Shown one piece after another: positions 1 through 4,380 of a DNA stretch of 6,237 nt. Below the pieces are notes generated by a model. That model ran no database searches, was not told where the DNA came from, and was given only the letters and a program-made list of their open reading frames with translations. The position numbers and the translations under genes are program-made. Each line of letters begins with the position of its first letter. Within the stretch, counting starts at the first letter, position 1. The stretch comes from Candidatus Saccharibacteria bacterium UBA5152 (GTDB lineage: Bacteria; Patescibacteriota; Saccharimonadia; Saccharimonadales; UBA4665), in the NCBI GenBank assembly GCA_002413755.1, contig DHXQ01000002.1, positions 15,381 to 21,617 on the forward strand, given 5' to 3'.

Positions 1-150
1 AGCCCCGAGAACATTCTCAAGCTGGAAATTGTGCACGAAGCTACCAAGTTACTCGGCCTCGATGCGCTAGCTGATGAAACCAGCGCTAAACTAGCCGCGC
101 TCCAGGCCAGACTGTCGGCCGACCAGGATTCACCACGCCTGGCTGCCTGA
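1..150 (+). CDS. C-terminal fragment of an unidentified protein (49 residues visible)
   Basis: Frame 1 is open from the window edge to a TGA stop at 148-150, while the two other forward frames are closed by stops. Third codon positions are GC-rich as in the neighbouring genes, which supports real coding. The visible 49 residues look like one or two amphipathic helices rich in Leu, Ala, Glu and Lys (KLEIVHEATKLLGLDALADE and on), followed by a short polar end SPRLAA. I do not recognise the family, and no catalytic motif is visible in this tail. The start lies outside the window. The use of TGA as the stop is useful: it argues against the SR1/Gracilibacteria code, in which UGA is read as glycine. 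No strong terminator follows; the next bases run directly into the riboswitch leader. Confidence 0.65.
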   Translation, partial: SPENILKLEIVHEATKLLGLDALADETSAKLAALQARLSADQDSPRLAA

Positions 151-171
151 GTTCTATATACAAAACTACTA

Positions 172-330
172 TATCTAGCGTAGTGATCGGGTGATAGACT
201 ACTAGTAGTTAATAATTCACGCTGGAATCCGGTGCCTGCACTCTGTGTGTGGAAGTCCGGAACTGTGCCGCAACGGTAAGGTCTCTGACCAAGTCCGATA
301 CAGCTAGATAAAGTCTCCCGAGCAGGAGGG
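172..330 (+). promoter_or_regulatory. Cobalamin (B12) riboswitch controlling the gene at 336
   Basis: Core elements of the cobalamin riboswitch class appear in order. The GGAATCCGGTG block (224-234) opens P5. TCCGG (228-232) pairs with CCGGA (257-261). The conserved stretch CTGTGCCGCAACGGTAA (263-279) is close to the family consensus CTGcCCCCGCAACgGTaA. GGTC-TCT-GACC (280-290) forms the next hairpin, followed by the B12-box-like AAGTCCGATACAGC (291-304). A closing stem of 8 perfect pairs joins TATCTAGC (172-179) to GCTAGATA (303-310), and GTAGT (180-184) can pair with ACTAC (198-202) inside it. Loop L5 is enlarged, with about 18 bases between GGTG and AAGTCC. The family senses adenosyl-, methyl- or aquocobalamin; which one is not decidable here. 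Output is probably translational (next entry). A promoter should lie just upstream; TATATA (155-160) is a possible -10, but I see no convincing -35. Confidence 0.87.
314..330 (+). promoter_or_regulatory. Shine-Dalgarno-sequestering hairpin (riboswitch expression platform, P13-like)
   Basis: The ribosome binding site AGGAGGG (324-330) is strong and ideally placed 5 to 6 bases before the ATG at 336. CTCC (315-318) pairs with GGAG (325-328), plus a T314-G329 wobble, which hides the site in a hairpin with loop CGAGCA. In addition CCTGC (235-239) in riboswitch loop L5 is perfectly complementary to GCAGG (322-326), covering the loop and the first half of the Shine-Dalgarno. This matches the known L5-L13 kissing interaction of cobalamin riboswitches. 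Inference: ligand binding stabilises the kissing complex and blocks translation. No poly-U tract follows, so transcription termination is unlikely. Confidence 0.7.
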
Positions 331-335
331 TCTGT

Positions 336-1601
336 ATGCCCATCACATCTGAACGTACGCGCGGTTACGAGAGTGACTTCCAAAGCTTCGAATTCGACGA
401 CATGCCGCCGCCTGAGCAGCGCAAGAGTTTCGACCCGCTCGCCAGCGTCCGGATGTTTCAGGACGACCTCCGGAAGTTTGGAACGGTGCTACCCGAAACC
501 CGCGATAGGGTGCGCGACGAAGAGCTGAGCCTGCTGTCGGAAGCGGTTGACCGGGCTTCGCGGACTGAATTTCCGCTGCATCGCATTGGCGACGACCTGA
601 CATACTTCAAGAATGGTGAATGGCGTTCGTATACGGGAATGCTGATCGTCGGTCTAGAGGTGGCTGACTTGGAAGCTGCCGTTGATCCGCGCAAGCAATT
701 CCTGGCTGACGCCGCGGCTAATGACTTAGCTCATGGCTATGCGATGCGCAAGTTGCAACCAGGCCAGCAGCTGGTGTGGACGTCGCCTTACGACACGGAC
801 ATCGAGGAGCGATACGGAGCTGATTTTATGAAAAAATGCGGCCGTTTTCCGGACCGCCGCATGAGTTTTATATACCGCGCCTACTGCGGCGAGACAGGTG
901 ATGTAATCTTGGAGTCGCAGTCACTGGACGGTGGCGACCTGGAGGCGATCGCGGCTGCGGTTGAGCTGGCCGAGAATAATCCCCAGGCTGACATGGATGA
1001 CATGGTGGAAGCGCACGACGCTGTACTTATGCAAAAGCACGGCGGTGAGTTTTATGCTGGCCGGCGCGACGCTGAGATTACCGAAAACGCCTGGAAGCAA
1101 ATTCTGGCGCAGGATGACTTGGTAAATTTCTTCCTCAACAAGCTCGAAGGACTCGCCGGCGAGCGACTGAATGGTGACCAGATGGAGCTGGCAGTTAAAC
1201 GTCATATGTATGGTGCCTGGGCAGCATTCAAACAGCGGATTGATGGTAAGGCGCCGCCACGATACGCTAGCAGTACGGAGCCGGGCCATGTGACTATCAT
1301 TGGGAATATGCTGCTCGAAGAAGAAGTCCGGTCGGCATTCAATCGGTTTGTCTCCGAAGGCCAGATGCTGGTTGGCTGCGGCGGCATGATTTCTTTTGCC
1401 CAGTACGAATATACAGTCATGCACGCCTCCGGCGAGGCCGTCGCCTCAGCCATATTTGGCAAGGACGAGGATAAGCTCGGGTCGCTCAGCTTCACCTGCC
1501 CAAGAGGTCATCACAACCGCCGCAAGCGCGGTCAGCCGCCCATCGCCGTGTGTAAGCGTTGCCTTATGGATGTCAGCTGCGGCATGAAAGACGCTGCCTA
1601 G
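336..1601 (+). CDS. Unrecognised 421-residue soluble protein with C-terminal zinc-ribbon-like tail, under B12 riboswitch control
   Basis: I do not recognise a named family. The start at 336 is fixed by AGGAGGG (324-330) with good spacing. The protein is acidic, has no signal peptide and no membrane segment, so it is probably cytoplasmic. Residues 1-60 are polar and charged and may be partly disordered. The middle (about 80-360) is mixed alpha/beta with conspicuous stretches LQPGQQLVWTSPYD (140-153) and RRMSFIYRAYCGETGDVILESQS (start at 174). The C-terminus has a Cys/His cluster: C388-P-R-G-H392-H393, then C406-K-R-C409, and C415, which looks like a small zinc ribbon. Such ribbons usually bind zinc for structural or nucleic-acid/protein contacts; here that is inference. 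The next gene, 17 bases downstream, also encodes a zinc ribbon. The riboswitch implies that expression responds to cobalamin, but no B12-binding, ribonucleotide reductase, methionine synthase or transporter motif is visible. Coding is very likely; function is unknown. Confidence 0.85.
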   Translation: MPITSERTRGYESDFQSFEFDDMPPPEQRKSFDPLASVRMFQDDLRKFGTVLPETRDRVRDEELSLLSEAVDRASRTEFPLHRIGDDLTYFKNGEWRSYTGMLIVGLEVADLEAAVDPRKQFLADAAANDLAHGYAMRKLQPGQQLVWTSPYDTDIEERYGADFMKKCGRFPDRRMSFIYRAYCGETGDVILESQSLDGGDLEAIAAAVELAENNPQADMDDMVEAHDAVLMQKHGGEFYAGRRDAEITENAWKQILAQDDLVNFFLNKLEGLAGERLNGDQMELAVKRHMYGAWAAFKQRIDGKAPPRYASSTEPGHVTIIGNMLLEEEVRSAFNRFVSEGQMLVGCGGMISFAQYEYTVMHASGEAVASAIFGKDEDKLGSLSFTCPRGHHNRRKRGQPPIAVCKRCLMDVSCGMKDAA

Positions 1602-1612
1602 CAGGTTATAAT
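1584..1612 (+). promoter_or_regulatory. Promoter for the small zinc-ribbon gene and nadD, leaderless geometry
   Basis: A perfect -10 hexamer TATAAT (1607-1612) lies 17 bases downstream of ATGAAA (1584-1589), which matches the -35 consensus TTGACA at four of six positions. The predicted transcription start falls on or next to the ATG at 1619, because only 6 bases separate the -10 from the start codon. GGTGG (1613-1617) is too close to the ATG to act as a Shine-Dalgarno. This suggests a leaderless mRNA. The -35 sits inside the end of the upstream 421-residue gene. Confidence 0.6.
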
Positions 1613-1618
1613 GGTGGT

Positions 1619-1801
1619 ATGAATGACGATACAAATACTACCGAGCATGATATCTACGCTGAGCTGGTAAAAGAGCAGATACCAGAGCTGTTTTGTGATA
1701 ACTGCGGCCACTATCCGATTGAACCGGTCCACGGCCACTTCATGTGTCCAAATTGCCACATGCCTACCAAATGCTGTGAAGGGATGGCGCTGAATGTCTA
1801 A
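1619..1801 (+). CDS. Small zinc-ribbon protein, 60 residues
   Basis: The protein is a single small metal-binding module: C26-D-N-C29 and C43-P-N-C46 are two CxxC knuckles separated by a 13-residue hairpin with a Gly-His turn, followed at once by the ending TKCCEG (50-55) with a Cys pair. I recall short hypothetical zinc ribbons with a similar CCEG-type ending in diverse bacteria, none with a firm function; this is memory, not a search. The first 20 residues are polar and probably helical. The start at 1619 is the first ATG consistent with the composition and lies 6 bases after a perfect TATAAT; an upstream reading of the frame would run back into the 421-residue gene. The stop TAA overlaps the nadD start (ATGTCTAA, 1794-1801), indicating translational coupling and a two-gene unit. 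A regulatory or nucleic-acid-binding role is possible but unproven. Confidence 0.8.
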   Translation: MNDDTNTTEHDIYAELVKEQIPELFCDNCGHYPIEPVHGHFMCPNCHMPTKCCEGMALNV

Positions 1802-2414
1802 ATTAACGACTCCGCTCAGGATCGGTATCTTTGCCGGCAGCTTTAATCCGGTGCATGCCGGGCACGTAGCCTTTGCGCTGCAGGTTATGCAGGCGGCTGA
1901 CCTCGACGAAGTAGTGTTCTTGCCAGAGCGCCGGCCCCGGCACAAGCCGAGTGTCGAGCATTACGCCCACCGCGTCGCCATGATCAAACGCGCCATCCGG
2001 CCGCATCGCCAGTTTTCAGTACTGGAACTGGTCGACCGCAACTTCACGGTCAGCCGGACATTACCGCAGCTGCAAGCGTTATTCGCCGGCCATCAATTGG
2101 TATTTATGATTGGATCAGACGTGGTGCCAAATCTGCCGCAGTGGCCCTACGCCAAACGTATGCTGCAGCAAGTTGAGTTGGCGGTCGGGGTTCGGGTCGG
2201 GCAAAACAGGGAAGATATTGCCAAGCTGGTCGCAGACTGGTCGATAGCGCCGATGGATATGGTGCTGGTCGATAGTTACGCGGCCGACATATCCTCAGCG
2301 CGTATCCGTCGAGCCTTGCGAGCCGACCTGAGCGCCAAGGGCTTGCTGGCCAGCGTCAAACAATATGCCCGCCGCGAATGGCTCTACGTCTCACCTGGCT
2401 CAACACTTAGTTAG
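1794..2414 (+). CDS. nadD: Nicotinate-nucleotide adenylyltransferase (NadD)
   Basis: NadD transfers AMP from ATP to nicotinate mononucleotide, giving deamido-NAD and pyrophosphate, the cytoplasmic step before NAD synthetase. The 206 residues match the usual NadD length. The nucleotidyltransferase signature is seen as GIFAGSFNPVHAGH (11-24), with the HxGH catalytic motif at 21-24. ERRPRHKP (45-52) corresponds to the PPHK substrate loop, FTVSRTL (84-90) to the family's YTxxTL, and IGSDVVPNLPQW (106-117) to IGxDxLxxLxxW. ISSARIR (166-172) is the C-terminal ATP-binding ISSTxIR motif. CoaD is less likely because its PGSFDPxTxGH variant is absent. The ATG at 1794 overlaps the preceding gene by 8 bases, and AAGGG (1779-1783) lies 10 bases upstream as a modest Shine-Dalgarno. 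Reduced-genome bacteria often lack de novo NAD synthesis, so this enzyme probably works in salvage. The gene ends 4 bases before the convergent thioredoxin gene. Confidence 0.9.
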   Translation: MSKLTTPLRIGIFAGSFNPVHAGHVAFALQVMQAADLDEVVFLPERRPRHKPSVEHYAHRVAMIKRAIRPHRQFSVLELVDRNFTVSRTLPQLQALFAGHQLVFMIGSDVVPNLPQWPYAKRMLQQVELAVGVRVGQNREDIAKLVADWSIAPMDMVLVDSYAADISSARIRRALRADLSAKGLLASVKQYARREWLYVSPGSTLS

Positions 2415-2418
2415 CTGA

Positions 2419-3096
2419 TTACTTCTTAGATTGCTTGGCGATTTCAGCGTCGATGACTTTGCTGAAGGCTTCGAGAGTGGCGTCTGGGTTACTGATCTTT
2501 TTGCCATTGATGAAGAAGGTTGGCGTGCTGTTGACACCGAGTTTGTTGCCTTCGGCCAGATCAGCTTGGACCAGGTTGTTAACCTTAGCGCTCTTGAAGT
2601 CAGCCTGGAACTTAGTGACGTTGAGGCCGAGGTCTTTGGCGTAAGTATTGAAGTCGCTACTCGGATCTTTGTCCGTGGTCCAGGTTCCGTAAGTGCTGCC
2701 CTGGGCAGTGGCGATCTGTTGAGCGTAGTTTTCCTCATAGAGTTTGTCGTGCATTTCCCAATATTTACCTTGCTGGTCGGCAGCTTCAGCCGCCCGGGCA
2801 CCGCTAATAGCGTTCGGGTGGATCTGATAGAGCGGGAAGTTACGGAACTGGAAACGGATCTGGTCGTTGTACTTGGCAGCGACCTGTTTCATCGGGTTGT
2901 AGTACTGACCGCAGGCGGGGCATTCGAAATCGCCGTATTCAGTCAGGGTGATGCCGGCGCTGTTCTTGCCTTCGTAGTGGCTGGTCAGTGTGCCCTTCGA
3001 TGAATCCGTTGATGATTTATTACGATTGGTTGCGAAAAACACGCCACCCAGAACAACCGCGATCACGACTAAAATTATCCAAAAACGTTTGTCCAT
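2419..3096 (-). CDS. Membrane-anchored DsbA-like thioredoxin-fold oxidoreductase
   Basis: The 225-residue protein begins with a short positive stretch (MDKR) and one hydrophobic segment (about 5-22), then a Ser/Lys/Asp-rich linker. This makes it an anchored protein with its domain outside the cytoplasm. The thioredoxin fold carries the redox motif C59-P-A-C62 in GDFECPACGQYY. The cis-proline loop is T191-P192 in NSTPTFFINGKKI, a typical DsbA/Thioredoxin_4 arrangement. The central helical insertion (about 95-170) fits DsbA rather than plain thioredoxin. Expected role: forming or exchanging disulfides in exported proteins, with a DsbB or VKOR partner that is not in this window. CPAC differs from the CPHC of E. 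coli DsbA, so the redox potential may differ; isomerase or reductase roles cannot be excluded. The start is supported by GAAGGAG (complement of 3107-3113), 10 bases before the ATG. It is divergent from the CBS membrane protein. Confidence 0.9.
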   Translation of the reverse strand: MDKRFWIILVVIAVVLGGVFFATNRNKSSTDSSKGTLTSHYEGKNSAGITLTEYGDFECPACGQYYNPMKQVAAKYNDQIRFQFRNFPLYQIHPNAISGARAAEAADQQGKYWEMHDKLYEENYAQQIATAQGSTYGTWTTDKDPSSDFNTYAKDLGLNVTKFQADFKSAKVNNLVQADLAEGNKLGVNSTPTFFINGKKISNPDATLEAFSKVIDAEIAKQSKK

Positions 3097-3106
3097 GGCT
3101 TAGGAA

Positions 3107-3113
3107 CTCCTTC
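3107..3113 (-). promoter_or_regulatory. Shine-Dalgarno of the DsbA-like gene
   Basis: Read on the minus strand the bases are GAAGGAG, a strong match to the anti-Shine-Dalgarno. It sits 10 bases before the ATG (complement of 3094-3096). It shows that this genome uses Shine-Dalgarno initiation for some genes, in contrast to those at 1619 and 4381. Confidence 0.7.
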
Positions 3114-3120
3114 TCATAGT

Positions 3121-3135
3121 ATTATGTATAGTATA
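3121..3135 (-). promoter_or_regulatory. Candidate -10 region of the DsbA-like gene
   Basis: On the minus strand two overlapping-register -10 candidates are present: TATACT (complement of 3130-3135) and CATAAT (complement of 3121-3126), each matching TATAAT at five of six positions. The best -35-like match for the first is TTGTCT (complement of 3151-3156), but the spacer is only 15 bases. The element is therefore plausible rather than certain. Either start would give a 5' leader that contains the Shine-Dalgarno. Confidence 0.4.
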
Positions 3136-3136
3136 C
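3126..3136 (+). repeat. 11-base palindrome in the divergent promoter region
   Basis: GTATA-G-TATAC is a perfect inverted repeat with a single central base. It overlaps the -10 candidate of the DsbA-like gene and lies about 50 bases before the CBS membrane gene. It could be a binding site for a dimeric repressor, or simply a by-product of AT-rich promoter sequence. Confidence 0.3.
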
Positions 3137-3149
3137 ACGCCCGAAGTAA

Positions 3150-3178
3150 CAGACAAGAGTAATAGTAGAGGGTGTAAC
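3150..3178 (+). promoter_or_regulatory. Weak candidate promoter of the CBS membrane gene, leaderless geometry
   Basis: CAGACA (3150-3155) and TGTAAC (3173-3178) are separated by 17 bases and each match their consensus at four of six positions. The -10 ends 6 bases before the ATG at 3185, the same distance as for the genes at 1619 and 4381. GAGGG (3168-3172) lies 12 bases from the ATG, rather far for a Shine-Dalgarno, though it remains an alternative. Confidence 0.3.
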
Positions 3179-3184
3179 TGAATT

Positions 3185-4306
3185 ATGGTTGAATACATTA
3201 TCGCATTGGTGCTCCTGGTCATCGCCCTGCTAGCTATTAGTCTGCGCAAGACGTATAGCTTTTTCCCGGTTCGCGAGTTGAAGCGCCAGGCGCGGAGCGG
3301 CGATCACGATGCGGCCGTGCTGTACCGTGCGGTGGCGTACGGCGGTAGTCTACGGTTACTATTGTGGCTGATTATCGGTGCGGTGGTTGCTGCCAGCTTC
3401 GTCATGTTGACTCTGACCGATGTCGTGCCGGCGTGGTTAGCCGGTATTCTGGTTGCCCTAGTGATCTGGTATGCCTTCGCTTGGGCACCGTCGAGCCGGG
3501 TGACCAGGATCGGCATCAGGATCGCCGTCATTTTAACGCCGCTGATTTCATGGAAACTGTACTACATCAACCGGCCGCTCGATTGGGTGGTGCGCACGGT
3601 TGAGCGCCACCGTCACGTCACGTTTCACACCGGCCTGTTTGAACGGGCTGACCTGATTGATCTCTTAGCCGAACAACGTAGTCTACCAGACAGTCGGATC
3701 ACTCACGCCGAGCTCGACATCGTACTTCACGCCCTGAGTTTCGGCGAGAAGTCGGCGGCCAGTATCATGGTGCCGGGCCGCTACGTCAAAACTGTCAAGG
3801 AAACCGATGCCCTAGGCCCGATTCTGATGGACGAGCTCTATGACAGTGAGTTTTCGCGGTTTCCTGTGGTTAATTCCGACGGCCAGACTATTGTCGGCAC
3901 GCTGTACCTGCGCGACTTGGTGGCCAGCCGTCAGGGTGGCCTGGTGAGAGATGTTATGAAGCCTTCGGTATTCTATGTCCACGAAACCCAGACGCTGTAC
4001 CAGGTGCTCCATGCCTTCTTAACCACCAAGCATCAGCTGTTCGTAGTGATCAACAGCGACGAGCAGTACGTCGGCATTATTACTATCGAAGACGTCCTGG
4101 AACAGATCATCGGTCATAAGATCGAAGACGATTTTGACAGCTACGATGACCGCCGCGCGGTGGCCGAATACCCGAAGCGCGCTAACAACAGCGCCGGGCA
4201 GGCCGAAGCCGTGGAAGTGCCCCAGCCCGAGGCTGTTATCGCGCCGGAGCACGATGCCGAGGAAATGCCGGAATCGGAAGCTGTCACTATCGACCGCGAC
4301 AACTAG
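3185..4306 (+). CDS. CNNM/CorC-like membrane protein with paired CBS domains
   Basis: The 373-residue protein has an N-terminal membrane part with about four hydrophobic segments (3-20, 56-78, 83-101, 110-127) and a cytoplasmic pair of CBS domains. CBS1 (about 193-247) shows IMVPGRYVKTV and SRFPVVNSDGQTIVGTLYLRDLV (start 224). CBS2 (about 256-311) shows VRDVMKP, HQLFVVINSDEQYVGIITIEDVLEQIIG (start 283). These match the HlyC/CorC family, whose members (CorC, CNNM, MpfA) export Mg2+ or related cations, with ATP/Mg-sensing CBS domains. Two departures are visible. The membrane part does not look like a canonical DUF21 domain and has a charged loop (about 21-50, KTYSFFPVRELKRQARSGD) between the first two segments. 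The C-terminal CorC_HlyC domain is absent, replaced by a roughly 60-residue acidic Pro/Glu/Ala-rich tail (313-373). Transport of a divalent cation is inferred, not shown. No clear Shine-Dalgarno precedes the ATG. Confidence 0.85.
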   Translation: MVEYIIALVLLVIALLAISLRKTYSFFPVRELKRQARSGDHDAAVLYRAVAYGGSLRLLLWLIIGAVVAASFVMLTLTDVVPAWLAGILVALVIWYAFAWAPSSRVTRIGIRIAVILTPLISWKLYYINRPLDWVVRTVERHRHVTFHTGLFERADLIDLLAEQRSLPDSRITHAELDIVLHALSFGEKSAASIMVPGRYVKTVKETDALGPILMDELYDSEFSRFPVVNSDGQTIVGTLYLRDLVASRQGGLVRDVMKPSVFYVHETQTLYQVLHAFLTTKHQLFVVINSDEQYVGIITIEDVLEQIIGHKIEDDFDSYDDRRAVAEYPKRANNSAGQAEAVEVPQPEAVIAPEHDAEEMPESEAVTIDRDN

Positions 4307-4327
4307 TCAAAGTAATCAGTTCGTCCA

Positions 4328-4347
4328 AACACTTAGTTCTGAGTGTT
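4328..4347 (+). repeat. Inverted repeat after the CBS membrane gene, overlapping the next promoter
   Basis: AACACTTA (4328-4335) pairs with TGAGTGTT (4340-4347), eight pairs including one G-U, around a GTTC loop. It lies 21 bases after the stop of the CBS gene, where a terminator would be expected, but no run of T follows. The right arm shares two bases with the -35-like TTGTAA (4346-4351) of the next gene. It may be a weak or factor-assisted terminator, or an operator. Confidence 0.45.
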
Positions 4348-4374
4348 GTAAATAGCCATTCTTAATGCTATAGA
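4346..4374 (+). promoter_or_regulatory. Candidate promoter of the 273-residue gene, leaderless geometry
   Basis: TTGTAA (4346-4351) and TATAGA (4369-4374) are separated by exactly 17 bases, and each matches its consensus at four of six positions. The -10 ends 6 bases before the ATG at 4381, and no purine-rich Shine-Dalgarno lies in between. The predicted transcript would start at or beside the ATG. Confidence 0.5.
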
Positions 4375-4380
4375 TAGCAC

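Noticed and set aside
155..175. AT-rich TATATA / TATATC boxes as the promoter of the riboswitch transcript
   Set aside because: Position is plausible, but no -35 with acceptable spacing is visible and several overlapping boxes compete, so it was not listed as a feature.
921..1424. Minus-strand open frame of 167 codons inside the 421-residue gene
   Set aside because: The plus frame is longer and preceded by a riboswitch and a strong Shine-Dalgarno. The antisense frame has no start signal and looks like a codon-usage shadow.
2431..3003. Long plus-strand open frame of 190 codons opposite the DsbA-like gene
   Set aside because: The minus strand encodes a full DsbA-like protein with CPAC, cis-Pro and a membrane anchor. 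The opposite frame has no recognisable features and lacks a ribosome binding site.
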